Positions 10,011-18,830 of a DNA stretch of 64,000 bases are shown here, piece after piece. The number at the start of each line of letters is the position of its first letter. Positions within the stretch are counted from its first letter, which is position 1. The notes beneath the pieces were generated by a model. The model made no database searches, had not been told where the DNA came from, and saw only the letters and a program-made list of their open reading frames with translations. The stretch covers positions 310,001 to 374,000 of the forward strand of contig CAVVDT010000007.1 of assembly GCA_963747005.1 (NCBI GenBank), written 5' to 3'. This DNA comes from CAVVDT01 sp963747005. GTDB lineage: Bacteria; Pseudomonadota; Alphaproteobacteria; Rhizobiales; Aestuariivirgaceae. The position numbers and the translations under genes are program-made.

Positions 10011-11235
10011 CCTGACGCACGCGCCGTGGCTGCGGGCCAAGGCGCTGCAACAGGTGCTCCGGGTGCTGGAGAAGGCAGGCGCGGCGCGGGTGGCGGGCGG
10101 CGCGGTGCGCAACGGGCTCCTGGGCGAGCCGGTCGACGACATCGACATCGCCACCACCTTGCTCCCTGAGCGGGTGACGGCGTTGTGCCAGGCGGCAGGG
10201 CTTGGCGTCCATCCGACGGGCCTCGATCACGGCACCGTCACGGTGGTGGCAGGCAAGGGCGATCAGCGCCATGCCTTCGAGGTGACGACGCTGAGGGTCG
10301 ATGAAGAGACCTACGGACGGCGGGCGAAGGTCGCCTTCACCGATGACTGGACGGTCGATGCAGGAAGGCGGGATTTTACCATCAATGCGCTTTACTGCGA
10401 CCGTCGCGGCGTCCTGTTCGATCCGCTGGGGGGCCTGAAGGACTTGCGCGCCCGGCGGGTGCGGTTTGTCGGCGATGCCCGCCAGCGCATCACCGAGGAT
10501 TACCTGCGCATCCTGCGCTTTTTCCGCTTCAATGCCCGCTATGGCCACGGGGCGCCCGATGAGGAAGGCCTCAGCGCCGCGGTGGCACTGAAAGGCGGCC
10601 TGAAGCAGCTTTCGGCCGAGCGCATCCGGGTGGAACTGTTGAAGCTGTTCGTCACCCACCGGGCGGCGGCGACGCTGAAGGTGATGCAGGATAAAGGGTT
10701 GCTGGCGGTGCTGTGGCCGCAAGCGGGCGATCTGGCGCGATTCACCCGCATGGCGCGGCTGGATGCGCGCTTCGGTCTTGAGCGCGATGGGATGCTCAGA
10801 CTGGCGGCGCTGTGGCTGGCGCGGCCCGGCGATGCGGCAAGATTGTTCGAGCGCTTCAGGCTGTCAGGCGATGACCTGCAACGCCTCAAGGCGCTGGAGG
10901 CGGCAAGCCCGCTGTCGCCCGGCTTGCGCGATGCCGAGCGGCGGGCGGTTCTCTACCAGATGGGACCTGAGGCTTTCCGCGACACGGTGCGGCTTTGCTG
11001 GGCCGGTCGGCGCGGGCGTCTGCGCGATGCGGATTGGCGGGCACTCCTGGATTTTGCCGGCAACTGGCCCCTGCCGCGCCTGCCGGTGAAGGGCGCAGAC
11101 CTGGTCAAGCGCGGCATCGGGCCTGGTCCGGAGGTGGGACGGCTGTTGCAGGCGCTGGAGGACTGGTGGGTAGCCAACGACTTCGCCCCCGACCGCGCGG
11201 CGCTGCTGGAACGGCTCGAGAGGCTGAAGCTGTAA
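9982..11235 (+). CDS. cca: CCA tRNA nucleotidyltransferase
   Basis: A class II nucleotidyltransferase of up to 417 residues that adds or repairs the 3' CCA of tRNAs, or polyadenylates RNA. The N-terminal catalytic domain shows GGAVRNGLLG (about 39-48), the metal-binding DxD as D53-I54-D55, the RRDFTINAL motif and RITEDYLRILRFFRF. The C-terminal helical region is more divergent. ATG 9982 and in-frame ATG 9994 are both possible; neither has a clear ribosome site and both overlap the Nudix gene. Alphaproteobacteria may carry separate CCA and A-adding enzymes, so strict CCA specificity is inferred from family alone. Confidence 0.9.
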   Translation: MTRSMPLPPDLTHAPWLRAKALQQVLRVLEKAGAARVAGGAVRNGLLGEPVDDIDIATTLLPERVTALCQAAGLGVHPTGLDHGTVTVVAGKGDQRHAFEVTTLRVDEETYGRRAKVAFTDDWTVDAGRRDFTINALYCDRRGVLFDPLGGLKDLRARRVRFVGDARQRITEDYLRILRFFRFNARYGHGAPDEEGLSAAVALKGGLKQLSAERIRVELLKLFVTHRAAATLKVMQDKGLLAVLWPQAGDLARFTRMARLDARFGLERDGMLRLAALWLARPGDAARLFERFRLSGDDLQRLKALEAASPLSPGLRDAERRAVLYQMGPEAFRDTVRLCWAGRRGRLRDADWRALLDFAGNWPLPRLPVKGADLVKRGIGPGPEVGRLLQALEDWWVANDFAPDRAALLERLERLKL

Positions 11236-11323
11236 CCGCATTTTCGGAGAGCGGGATGACGTCGTCTTGTCATCGCGCCGCCCGATAACCAGTTTTCGAA
11301 CCGTTCCCCCTTCAAGCAGGACG

Positions 11324-13654
11324 ATGCCACCAAACATGCAGAAATTTTCCATTGGCCAGCCGGTGCGCCGGCGCGAGGACCAGCGCTTCATCACCGGCGC
11401 CGGGTGCTATCTCGACGATATCGCCATGCCCGGCATGACCCATGCCGCCTTCGTGCGCTCACCCCATGCCCACGCCCGCCTCGTTTCCATCGATGTCTCG
11501 CAAGCCAAAGCGGCGCCCGGCGTGTTGGCGGTCTTTACCCATGAAGACGTGGCGGCCGCGGGTCTCGGCACCTTCCCGACCCTCGATCAGGTGGACGGGG
11601 TGGACGAGAACGGCATTTCGGTGCCGCCGCGTCATGCGCTCACCGGCGGGGAAGTGCGCTTTGTCGGCGATCCGGTCGCCATGGTGGTGGCCGCAAGCGA
11701 TGAGCAGGCACGCGAGGCGGCCGAACTGGTGACGGTCGACTATGAGGATCTGCCGGTCGCCGTCGATGTGGCGACGGTGCTCGATGCGGCAACGCCGCTC
11801 GTGTGGCCGCAGTTCGGCAGCAACCGGGTCTATCACTTCCACAAAGGCGATCTCGAAGGGACCGATGAGGCGCTGGCGGCGGCGACGCACGTGGTCAGCC
11901 TCGATTTCGTCAATAACCGGCTGGCGCCCTGCGCCATGGAACCGCGCGGCGTCATCGGCTCGTGGAATGCGCCAGAGGAACAATATGTGCTGCATGTCTC
12001 GGGGCAGGCGGTGTTCGGCCAGCGCGGGCAGATGGCCGACGAGATCTTCAAGGTGCCGCCGGCGCAAATTCGCGTCATCATGCCGGACGTGGGCGGCGGC
12101 TTCGGGGCGAAGAACTTCGTCTATCCGGAAAACGTCATGGTGATGTTCGCCGCCCGCGCCGTCGGCCGGCCGGTGAAGTGGGTGGCCGAGCGCGGGGAGA
12201 ATTTCACCACCGAGGTGCACGGGCGCGACCATGTCACGCGCGCCGACCTGGGGCTCGATGCCGAGGGCAGCTTCACCGCGCTGCGCATCCGCACGCTCGC
12301 CAACATGGGGGCCTATCTCTCCAGCTATTCGACCATCGTGCCGACCTCGGCGAGCTGGGTGTCGGCGGGGGGCAGCTATCGCATCCCCAAGGTGTCGATG
12401 GCGGTCGATGCCGTGTTCACCAATACCGTGCCGGTCGATGCCTATCGCGGTGCCGGGCGGCCGGAATCGGCCTATCTGATCGAGCGGCTGGTGGACGTGG
12501 CGGCGCATGACCTCGGGCTCGACCCGATCGACCTGAGAAGGCGCAACCTCATTACCCGGTTCCCGCACCAGTCGGCGCTCGGGGTGACCATCGACACCGG
12601 CGATTTCGTGCACACGCTCGACATGGCGCTGGAGGCCGCCGGTCATGCCGGGCTGGAAAAGCGCCGCAAAGCCGCTGCCCGGCGCGGGCGGCTCCTGGGG
12701 TTCGGCGTGTCGAGCTATCTGGAAGTGACGCTGGGCATCCCGTTCGATGAATCGGAAATCCGCTTCGACGACGACGGCGGGGTGAGCGTCATCGTCGGCA
12801 GCGCCTCGGCGGGCCAGGGCCACGAGACCACCTATGTGCAGATGGTCAACGCCGAACTGGGGATCGACCCCGACCGCATCCGCTATGTGCAGGGCGATAC
12901 TGGGCTGATGGCCTCGGGCGGCGGCCATGGCGGGGCACGTTCGCTGAAGATCGCCGGCAGCGCGCTTTATCTCGCCGCCGGCGAGGTGCGTGAAAAGGCG
13001 CTGAAGGCGGCCGGGCACCTCTTGGAGGCCGATCGCGGCGACCTGGAATTCGAAGACGGGATGGTGCGCATCAAGGGCACCGACCGGGCGCTGTCGGTCA
13101 TCGAGGTGGAAGAGGGCCTGCGGCAGGCTGAAAAGCTGCCCGACGGCATCCCCGCAACCCTCACCACGCGGCATCGCTTCGAGCGCCAGGGCCTGAGCTT
13201 TCCCAACGGGACGCATGTGGCGGAAGTGGAGGTCGATCCTGAAACCGGGACGGTCGATCTGGTGGGCTATACGGTGGTCGATGATTTCGGGCGCATCGTC
13301 AACCCGCTGATCGCCGAGGGCCAGGTGCTGGGCGGTATCGCGCAAGGGGCGGGCCAGGCGCTCATGGAGGGTGTCGCGTACGACGACAGCGGCCAGCTCA
13401 TCACCGGATCGTTCATGGACTATGCGCTGCCGCGTGCTTCCAGCCTGCCGTCGATGGCGGTGGCCTTCAACGAGGAGGCCCCCACCGCCACCAACCCGCT
13501 CGGCGTCAAGGGCGCCGGCGAGGCCGGTGCGACGGGGGCGCCGCCCGCCGTCGTCAACGCGGTGATCGGTGCGCTCAAGACTTTTGGGGTGCGCCATCTC
13601 GACATGCCGCTGACGGCGGAAAAGGTGTGGCGGGCGATCGGCGCGGGCGGTTGA
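11324..13654 (+). CDS. Xanthine dehydrogenase-family molybdopterin-binding subunit (form II CoxL-like)
   Basis: A 776-residue large subunit of a molybdenum hydroxylase. It opens with IGQPVRRREDQRFITGAGCY, typical of CoxL. Cofactor motifs are present: VGGGFGAKNFVYPE, the active-site loop AYRGAGRPE, SASAGQGHETTYVQ, and the catalytic glutamate in VKGAGEAG near the C terminus. The AYRGAGR loop is the 'form II' version, not the AYRCSFR of true CO dehydrogenase, so the substrate is likely an aldehyde, purine or other heterocycle. Start ATG 11324 follows AGCAGG; the frame stays open to 11267. No FAD (CoxM) or 2Fe-2S (CoxS) subunit lies nearby, so it must work with partners encoded elsewhere. Confidence 0.9.
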   Translation: MPPNMQKFSIGQPVRRREDQRFITGAGCYLDDIAMPGMTHAAFVRSPHAHARLVSIDVSQAKAAPGVLAVFTHEDVAAAGLGTFPTLDQVDGVDENGISVPPRHALTGGEVRFVGDPVAMVVAASDEQAREAAELVTVDYEDLPVAVDVATVLDAATPLVWPQFGSNRVYHFHKGDLEGTDEALAAATHVVSLDFVNNRLAPCAMEPRGVIGSWNAPEEQYVLHVSGQAVFGQRGQMADEIFKVPPAQIRVIMPDVGGGFGAKNFVYPENVMVMFAARAVGRPVKWVAERGENFTTEVHGRDHVTRADLGLDAEGSFTALRIRTLANMGAYLSSYSTIVPTSASWVSAGGSYRIPKVSMAVDAVFTNTVPVDAYRGAGRPESAYLIERLVDVAAHDLGLDPIDLRRRNLITRFPHQSALGVTIDTGDFVHTLDMALEAAGHAGLEKRRKAAARRGRLLGFGVSSYLEVTLGIPFDESEIRFDDDGGVSVIVGSASAGQGHETTYVQMVNAELGIDPDRIRYVQGDTGLMASGGGHGGARSLKIAGSALYLAAGEVREKALKAAGHLLEADRGDLEFEDGMVRIKGTDRALSVIEVEEGLRQAEKLPDGIPATLTTRHRFERQGLSFPNGTHVAEVEVDPETGTVDLVGYTVVDDFGRIVNPLIAEGQVLGGIAQGAGQALMEGVAYDDSGQLITGSFMDYALPRASSLPSMAVAFNEEAPTATNPLGVKGAGEAGATGAPPAVVNAVIGALKTFGVRHLDMPLTAEKVWRAIGAGG

Positions 13655-13668
13655 GGGTTTAGGCCATC

Positions 13669-13697
13669 TTGACAAGGGGCTCGCGCCCGTCGAGCAT
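13669..13697 (+). promoter_or_regulatory. Candidate promoter upstream of the sigma/anti-sigma pair
   Basis: TTGACA (13669-13674), a 17-base spacer, then GAGCAT (13692-13697). The -35 is consensus; the -10 matches only half of TATAAT. It sits in the short gap between the CoxL-like gene and the sigma factor, so it could drive the pair independently. Confidence 0.3.
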
Positions 13698-13744
13698 GCG
13701 CGGCAGCCCTGTGGGGGGATGCTCACCGGCGCTGATAACACGCG

Positions 13745-14287
13745 GTGAAACGTCCGGTGCGCAACGGTCAGAAGCAGATGCGGTTCGAGGCCTATCAGGG
13801 GCGCCTCTATGGTTTTGCGCTGGCCATCAGCCGCAACCGCGAGGTTGCCTCCGATCTGCTGCACGACTGCATCGTCAGGGTGATGACGGCGCGCAACGTG
13901 CCGGAAGACGACAATGCCTACCGGGCCTGGCTGTTCACCATCCTGCGCAATTTGTGGCGCGACCATCTGCGCGCCCATAGCCACGGCGAGCCGGTCGAAC
14001 TGGATGCAGTGGCGGAGATGGACTTCAGCCCGCAGCCGATCGAGCAGGTGGTGGTCAACGCGGTGGCGGTGCACCAGGCCTTCGACCATCTCCACCCCGA
14101 TCATCGCGACATTCTGGCGGTGGTGGATATCGGCGGTTTCAGCTATGGGGAAGCCGCGCGGATCCTGTCGATCGCCGAAGGAACCGTGATGAGCCGCATC
14201 AGCAGGGCCCGGGCCGCGCTGGCCCACCTGCTGCGCGACGACCAGGTCATCGAGATGCGGCATCACGCAAGGCGCCAGAAGCCATGA
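13745..14287 (+). CDS. ECF-type RNA polymerase sigma factor
   Basis: A two-domain ECF sigma factor of up to 180 residues. Region 2 is FEAYQGRLYGFALAISRNREVASDLLHDCIVRVM with an AWLFTILRNLWRDHLR region 2.4; region 4 is a helix-turn-helix around FSYGEAARILSIAEGTVMSRISRARAAL. It would recruit RNA polymerase to a small regulon, often stress-related. Two starts are possible: GTG 13745 and ATG 13778 (preceded by AGAAG); the fold begins just after the ATG, so 13778 may be the true start. The stop overlaps the anti-sigma start by 4 bases, and the pair is presumably translationally coupled. Confidence 0.88.
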   Translation: MKRPVRNGQKQMRFEAYQGRLYGFALAISRNREVASDLLHDCIVRVMTARNVPEDDNAYRAWLFTILRNLWRDHLRAHSHGEPVELDAVAEMDFSPQPIEQVVVNAVAVHQAFDHLHPDHRDILAVVDIGGFSYGEAARILSIAEGTVMSRISRARAALAHLLRDDQVIEMRHHARRQKP

Positions 14288-15045
14288 ACGAGCGCAAGCC
14301 GGATTTTGCAACCCTCAATGCCTATGTGGACGGCGAACTGGAGCCGCCGGCCGCCGCGGCAGTGGCCCGCGCCGCGGCCGAGGACGCCGGCATCGCCGAT
14401 CAGGTCGCCAAGCTGCACGCCATGAAGGCGGCGGTGCGCGAGACCTACGATACGCCGCCGGTCATCACCATCTATCCGTCGCGGCCGGCGTTTTCGCGCC
14501 TGACGGGCGGGGCGCTGGCTGCCGGGCTGGCGGTCGCGGTGGTGGCGGCCGGGCTGTGGCTTGGGGTGGAATGGCTTTCCGCACCGGCGACACCGGGCAA
14601 TGTCTTTGCGGCGGCCCTGAGCAACCATGACCGGTGGACAAGCGAGCCGGAGCAGGTGGCGCCTATCGAGGTGGCGGCCGGCTTCACGCTGCCCGACCTC
14701 ACGCTCTCAGGGCTCAGGGTCGAGGCAGTCGAAACCGATGTGAAGCTGAACGGCATCCCCGCCACCCATATCGGCTATGTGGGCCACAAGGGGTGCCACC
14801 TGAGCCTTTATGTGCTGCACATGCAGGGTGTGGTCGATCTGGGCGATTCCGCCAGTGACGACCTGCTGCACGCCGAAAGCTGGATGGTCGGCAGCACCAC
14901 CTACCTGGCGATCGCCCGGCGCATGGACCCGGTGCGCTTCACCACCATCTCGCACGCCCTGCGCCTGGCCACGGAAAAGGGCATTCCGCTCGATCAGCGG
15001 GTGCGCATGGCATTGGCCAAATCGCACCAGCCCTGCGTGTCCTGA
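14284..15045 (+). CDS. Membrane-anchored anti-sigma factor
   Basis: A 253-residue protein with an N-terminal sigma-binding region containing LNAYVDGELEPP (about 10-21), a single membrane helix at about 75-97 (TGGALAAGLAVAVVAAGLWLG) and a C-terminal periplasmic domain. The HxxxCxxC zinc motif of classical ZAS anti-sigma factors is absent. The outer domain carries GYVGHKGCHLSLYVL and a near-terminal cysteine (HQPCVS), which might sense a ligand or redox state; that is speculation. The start overlaps the sigma factor stop (ATGA). It is expected to hold the sigma factor at the membrane until signalled. Confidence 0.83.
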   Translation: MNERKPDFATLNAYVDGELEPPAAAAVARAAAEDAGIADQVAKLHAMKAAVRETYDTPPVITIYPSRPAFSRLTGGALAAGLAVAVVAAGLWLGVEWLSAPATPGNVFAAALSNHDRWTSEPEQVAPIEVAAGFTLPDLTLSGLRVEAVETDVKLNGIPATHIGYVGHKGCHLSLYVLHMQGVVDLGDSASDDLLHAESWMVGSTTYLAIARRMDPVRFTTISHALRLATEKGIPLDQRVRMALAKSHQPCVS

Positions 15046-15053
15046 ATTAGGGT

Positions 15054-16439
15054 TCAGACCGGCACCGTGACGCGCGCCCGGAGGCCGCCAAGGGGGCTTT
15101 CTTCCAGAACGATCTCGCCGCCATGGCTTCTGGCGATGTCGCGGGCAACGGTGAGGCCGAGGCCGATGCCGGCGGTGTCCTGGTTGCGCCCGCCCTCCAG
15201 CCGCACGAAAGGCCGGAACACATCCTCGCGCTGCCTGCGCGGGATGCCGGGGCCGGCGTCGTCGATGAGGATCGTCAGGCGGCCATCGCTGCTGGTCGCG
15301 GCGACCCGCACCGTGTCGGACTGGCGCACGGCGTTGCCAATGAGATTACCGAGACAGCGCTTGAAGGCAATGGGCTTGACGGCCGCCATCAGCCCTTTCG
15401 GGATGTCGAGATCGAGGCGCGGGCCGGTGCGGGCGATCTCGCCGCCGATGGCAGAGGCAAGGTCGGAAATATCGGTCACCACGGTCGCTTCACCGCCGTC
15501 GCCGCGCACGAAGGCCATGTAGCCCTCGAGCATGCGCTGCATCTCGTCGACATCCTCACGCAGCGCCGCGGTGGCCTGCTGGTCCTTGAGGACGGCAAGG
15601 CCAAGGCGGAAGCGGGTGAGGATGGTGCGCAGGTCGTGGCTGACGCCGGCCAGCATGGCGGTGCGCTGCTCGACATGGCGCTCGATGCGCTCCTTCATGG
15701 CGAGGAAGGCACGGGCGGCCTGCTTGACTTCGGCGGCGCCGCGCGGCTCGAAGCCGGCGGGCACGTCGCGTCCCATGCCGAAGCTCTTGGCCGCATCGGC
15801 CAGTTCCTGGATCGGCCTGATCTGCTTCCTGAGGAAGACGATGGCCACCGCCAGCAGCACCAGCGAAGAACCGATCATCCATAACAGAAAGATGTAAGTG
15901 TTGGAGGCATAGGCGCGGGCCTGGTCGGTCAGGAAACGGAAGACCACCCCCTTTTCGACAAGGATGCGGGTATCGACGAAGCCGGAATGGCCGAGAGTAT
16001 CGAGCCAGAACGGCTTCTTCACGTAGCGCCCCACGTAGCGCGACAGCTTCTGGTCGAGGATGGAATAGAACGGTTTGTCGCGGATGGTCGGCAGTTCGGT
16101 GCCGGTCTCGATCTTCAGGCCGATGCCGAGATCGTCGTTGGCCAGTTGCTCGATGCGGGCGATGGATTGAGGCGTGTGGGGACTGTCCTGATAGAGGTCG
16201 ACGAGGAGCTGCATCTCGTGGGCCACCGACTTCGACAGGGTCCGGGTGACCTTGTCCCAATGGCGCTCCATGATGGTGTAGGCCATGATCGATTGCAGCA
16301 GCACCATCGGGGCGATGACGATGATCAGCGAACGCGGATAGAGGCCCTCGGGCAGGTGGCGCTCGAGAAAGCGGTTGAAGTGCCAGTAGAGCGTCCGCGG
16401 CTTATCCGCCTGGTCCTCGACGTCCGTTACGGCCGCCAT
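15054..16439 (-). CDS. EnvZ-like sensor histidine kinase
   Basis: A 461-residue inner-membrane kinase. Helices lie at about 37-55 and 182-203 with a periplasmic sensor between them, followed by a HAMP linker (KQIRPIQELADAAKSFG). The phospho-acceptor box is AGVSHDLRTILTRFR with H268. The ATPase domain has GNLIGNAVRQSD (N box), DAGPGIPRRQREDVFRPF (G1/F boxes) and GIGLGLTVARDI (G2). It is expected to phosphorylate the response regulator encoded 21 bp upstream. ATG 16439 is preceded by AAGGAAGG. The asparagine-rich N box is shortened (NAVRQS), which is seen in EnvZ-type kinases. Confidence 0.93.
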   Translation of the reverse strand: MAAVTDVEDQADKPRTLYWHFNRFLERHLPEGLYPRSLIIVIAPMVLLQSIMAYTIMERHWDKVTRTLSKSVAHEMQLLVDLYQDSPHTPQSIARIEQLANDDLGIGLKIETGTELPTIRDKPFYSILDQKLSRYVGRYVKKPFWLDTLGHSGFVDTRILVEKGVVFRFLTDQARAYASNTYIFLLWMIGSSLVLLAVAIVFLRKQIRPIQELADAAKSFGMGRDVPAGFEPRGAAEVKQAARAFLAMKERIERHVEQRTAMLAGVSHDLRTILTRFRLGLAVLKDQQATAALREDVDEMQRMLEGYMAFVRGDGGEATVVTDISDLASAIGGEIARTGPRLDLDIPKGLMAAVKPIAFKRCLGNLIGNAVRQSDTVRVAATSSDGRLTILIDDAGPGIPRRQREDVFRPFVRLEGGRNQDTAGIGLGLTVARDIARSHGGEIVLEESPLGGLRARVTVPV

Positions 16440-16460
16440 GATCAGCCTTCCTTTGCGTTG

Positions 16461-17153
16461 CTAATCAAGGTGCAGAGTATAACCTGCTCCGCGCACGGTT
16501 TGCAGATAAACCGGATTGGCCGGATCGTCCTCGATCTTGCGGCGCAGGCGGTTGATGTGCACATCGACCGAACGCATGCCTTCCTCGCGGGCGCCCTGTT
16601 GCAGCGTGTCGCGCGACAGGGTCTGGCCGGGGCGCTGCACGAACTGGCGCAGCATGTCGCGTTCGCGGGTGGTGAGACGGACGATGTCGTCGCCGCGGCG
16701 CAGTTCGCCGCGCGCCGGATTGAAGACGCAGGGACCGAAACGCACCTCATCGGCGGGGCTCGCCGGCTGGATCGAGCGACGCAGGATGGAGCGCAGGCGC
16801 AACAGCAGTTCCAGGGGCTCGAACGGCTTGGTCAGATAGTCGTCGCCGCCGGTAGTCAGGCCGGCGATGCGATCTTCGGCCTCGGCCAGCGCCGACAGGA
16901 AGACGATGGGCACGCCGTCGCGGCGGCGCAGGTCGGCGGCCAGGTCGAGGCCGGAGCGGCCCGGCATCATGATGTCGAGGATGATGGCGTCGAAGGCCAG
17001 ACCGCGCAGCAGCGCCACGGCCTCCTCGGCGCTCGATGCCGCCGAAGTGCGAAAGCCGTTGTCGGCGAGATAGGCGCCGAGAAGCTGGCGGATGCGCCGG
17101 TCGTCATCGACGATGAGGATGTGGGGGCTCTGGTCCTCCAGGACAGCGGTCAC
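16461..17153 (-). CDS. OmpR-family response regulator
   Basis: A 230-residue regulator with a receiver domain (acidic D16-D17-D18 region, phospho-acceptor D60 in IILDIMMPG, K at LTKPFEP) and a C-terminal winged-helix domain (VRLTTRERDMLRQF to VDVHINRLRRKIEDDP and GAGYTLHLD). It binds DNA when phosphorylated by its kinase, presumably the EnvZ-like protein encoded next. The start is a GTG at 17153 that overlaps the marR stop as GTGA, so it is coupled to the MarR regulator. The three-gene operon marR-ompR-envZ diverging from ilvE is a recurrent alphaproteobacterial arrangement. Target genes cannot be deduced. Confidence 0.93.
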   Translation of the reverse strand: MTAVLEDQSPHILIVDDDRRIRQLLGAYLADNGFRTSAASSAEEAVALLRGLAFDAIILDIMMPGRSGLDLAADLRRRDGVPIVFLSALAEAEDRIAGLTTGGDDYLTKPFEPLELLLRLRSILRRSIQPASPADEVRFGPCVFNPARGELRRGDDIVRLTTRERDMLRQFVQRPGQTLSRDTLQQGAREEGMRSVDVHINRLRRKIEDDPANPVYLQTVRGAGYTLHLD

Positions 17154-17698
17154 GGCGCGACATCTCCCTCACCGCCGTTGCCGGCGACCAGGCGGGCCAC
17201 CTCGTCGCGGTTGGCTGGATCGACGAGACCGGTGAGGACGGCGCGATATTCGCCGTTCTCGCTGGCGCCCACCAGTTGCAGCGCCGCCCTGACCCGCCTG
17301 ATCTGCGGTTCGACCAGCCGGGCATGCAGGCGGCGGCCGGCCTCGGTCAGATAGAGCAGGCGCTGGCGGCGGTCGGAGGGGCCTTCGCGCTGCACCACGT
17401 AGCCGGTCTCCACCAGTTCGCGCAGCACGCGCCCCAGCGACTGCTTGGTGATGGCGAGGATGGACAGAAGCTCGGCTACCCGGATGCCGGGATTGCGCCC
17501 GACGAAATGGATGACACGGTGATGGGCGCGCCCGAAGCCGTAGTCGTTGAGGATGGCGTCGGGCTCGCAGGTGAAATCGCGGTAGGCAAAAAACAGCAGT
17601 TCGACCAGCTCGACGATGGGTTTGTCGGCGGCGTCGGTGGCGCCCGCTGCGGCCGGCCGGGTCGCCGGAGGATTTGTGCTTGAATTTATGTCAGCCAT
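17150..17698 (-). CDS. MarR-family transcriptional regulator
   Basis: A 182-residue winged-helix regulator. After a disordered Ala/Pro/Thr-rich N terminus (about 1-25), the domain shows HHRVIHFVGRNPGIRVAELL, the recognition helix region ITKQSLGRVLRELVETGYV, and the wing QREGPSDRRQRLLYLTEAGR. Such proteins are usually dimeric repressors released by small ligands. A 21-bp palindrome (17687-17707) covers its own start codon, suggesting autoregulation and control of ilvE, which diverges from it. It is the first gene of an operon with the OmpR-type regulator and the kinase. Confidence 0.92.
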   Translation of the reverse strand: MADINSSTNPPATRPAAAGATDAADKPIVELVELLFFAYRDFTCEPDAILNDYGFGRAHHRVIHFVGRNPGIRVAELLSILAITKQSLGRVLRELVETGYVVQREGPSDRRQRLLYLTEAGRRLHARLVEPQIRRVRAALQLVGASENGEYRAVLTGLVDPANRDEVARLVAGNGGEGDVAP

Positions 17699-17707
17699 AT
17701 TGACATA
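17687..17707. promoter_or_regulatory. Palindromic operator candidate between marR and ilvE
   Basis: TATGTCA (17687-17693), a 7-base spacer, then TGACATA (17701-17707): perfect 7-bp arms spanning the marR start codon (17698-17696). A consensus -35 hexamer TTGACA (17700-17705) pointing to ilvE overlaps the right arm. The size and symmetry fit a MarR dimer site. No footprint evidence is available from sequence. Confidence 0.6.
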
Positions 17708-17778
17708 TTTTACCTGAATTGCTAGGCGTGTCCAGTGCCGGACGGGGTGTTCCGGCGATTTCTCCGAAGGTGAAAGTC

Positions 17779-18669
17779 ATGTCGGTCATACCGTTCGATC
17801 AGCGCGAGGGTGTCATCTGGTTCAATGGCGATTATGTGCCGTGGAAGGATGCCAAGGTGCATGTGCTGACCCATGGCCTGCATTATGGCAGCGGTGTGTT
17901 CGAGGGCGAACGGGCCTATGGCGGCGAGATCTTCAAGCTTTCCGAGCATACCGAGCGGCTGTTTGCCTCGGCCGAAATGCTCGACATGAAGATCCCCTTC
18001 ACGCCGGCCGAGATCGACGAGGCATGCCGCCAGACGCTCGACCGCCAGGGGCTCACCGATGCCTATGTGCGCCCCATCGCCTGGCGCGGCTCGGAGATGA
18101 TGGGCGTGTCGGCGCAGAATACCCGCATCAACGTCGCCATCGCCATCTGGCAGTGGCCGGCCTATTTCGACCCCAGCCAGCTCGACAAGGGCATCCGCCT
18201 CGACATCGCCGAATGGTGCCGGCCCGATCCGCGCACCGCGCCGTGCAAGGCCAAGGCGGTCGGCCTCTACATGATCTGCACGCTCTCCAAGCATGCCGCC
18301 GAGCGCAAGGGCTATGCCGATGCGCTGATGCTCGACTGGCGCGGCCAGGTGGCCGAATGCACCGGCGCCAACATCTTCTTCGTCAAGGATGGCGAACTCC
18401 ATACCCCGGCGCCCGACTGCTTCCTCGACGGCATCACCCGGCGCACGGTGATCGCGCTCGCCAGGGCGCGCCAGCTGAAGGTCAATGAACGGGTCATCAT
18501 GCCCGAAGAGATGGCCGGCTTCGAGCAGTGCTTCATCGTCGGCACGGCCGCGGAAGTGACGCCGGTGGGCGAGATCGGGCCCTACAAGTTCGCCGTCGGC
18601 GACATCACCCGCACGCTTCGCGGCGATTATCTGGCCGAGGTCCAGCCCAAGAAGGCGGCGGCCGAATAG
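17779..18669 (+). CDS. ilvE: Branched-chain amino acid aminotransferase
   Basis: A 296-residue fold-type IV PLP enzyme that transfers the amino group between glutamate and branched-chain 2-oxo acids. HGLHYGSGVFEGERAY at about 32-47 is the family N-terminal motif. The PLP lysine is probably K159 in KAVGLY, and EVTPVGEIG near the C terminus contributes to the phosphate-binding loop region. ATG 17779 has AAGGTGA upstream; the frame stays open to 17719 without support. Transcription likely starts near 17725-17735, next to the MarR-type palindrome. Short repeat copy 2 lies 12 bp after the stop and may act as its terminator. Confidence 0.93.
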   Translation: MSVIPFDQREGVIWFNGDYVPWKDAKVHVLTHGLHYGSGVFEGERAYGGEIFKLSEHTERLFASAEMLDMKIPFTPAEIDEACRQTLDRQGLTDAYVRPIAWRGSEMMGVSAQNTRINVAIAIWQWPAYFDPSQLDKGIRLDIAEWCRPDPRTAPCKAKAVGLYMICTLSKHAAERKGYADALMLDWRGQVAECTGANIFFVKDGELHTPAPDCFLDGITRRTVIALARARQLKVNERVIMPEEMAGFEQCFIVGTAAEVTPVGEIGPYKFAVGDITRTLRGDYLAEVQPKKAAAE

Positions 18670-18681
18670 AACTTGGCGTTC

Positions 18682-18730
18682 GAGCATGATGTTACCCGAA
18701 AAGCGGCATCCACTTTTCGGCATCATGCTG
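18682..18730 (+). repeat. Short palindromic repeat, copy 2 (module 2 only)
   Basis: GAGCATGATG (18682-18691) and CATCATGCT (18721-18729) flank CGAAAAGCGG and CCACTTTTCG, which pair with one mismatch. Module 1 is absent on either side. It starts 12 bp after the ilvE stop codon and can fold into a long hairpin, so it may end ilvE transcription. Confidence 0.85.
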
Positions 18731-18830
18731 TGGTCCAGTTCCGCGTCAAAGCCTGCGATGGCGTGCGCCGCCTTGATTTCGGGGCGGTGACCGCCTAGCT
18801 GTTTGCCAGGCCACAACCGGGACAGGATCA

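Noticed and set aside
11459..14311. 950-codon minus-strand frame
   Set aside because: Antisense to the CoxL-type and sigma factor genes, His/Arg-rich with no recognisable motif.
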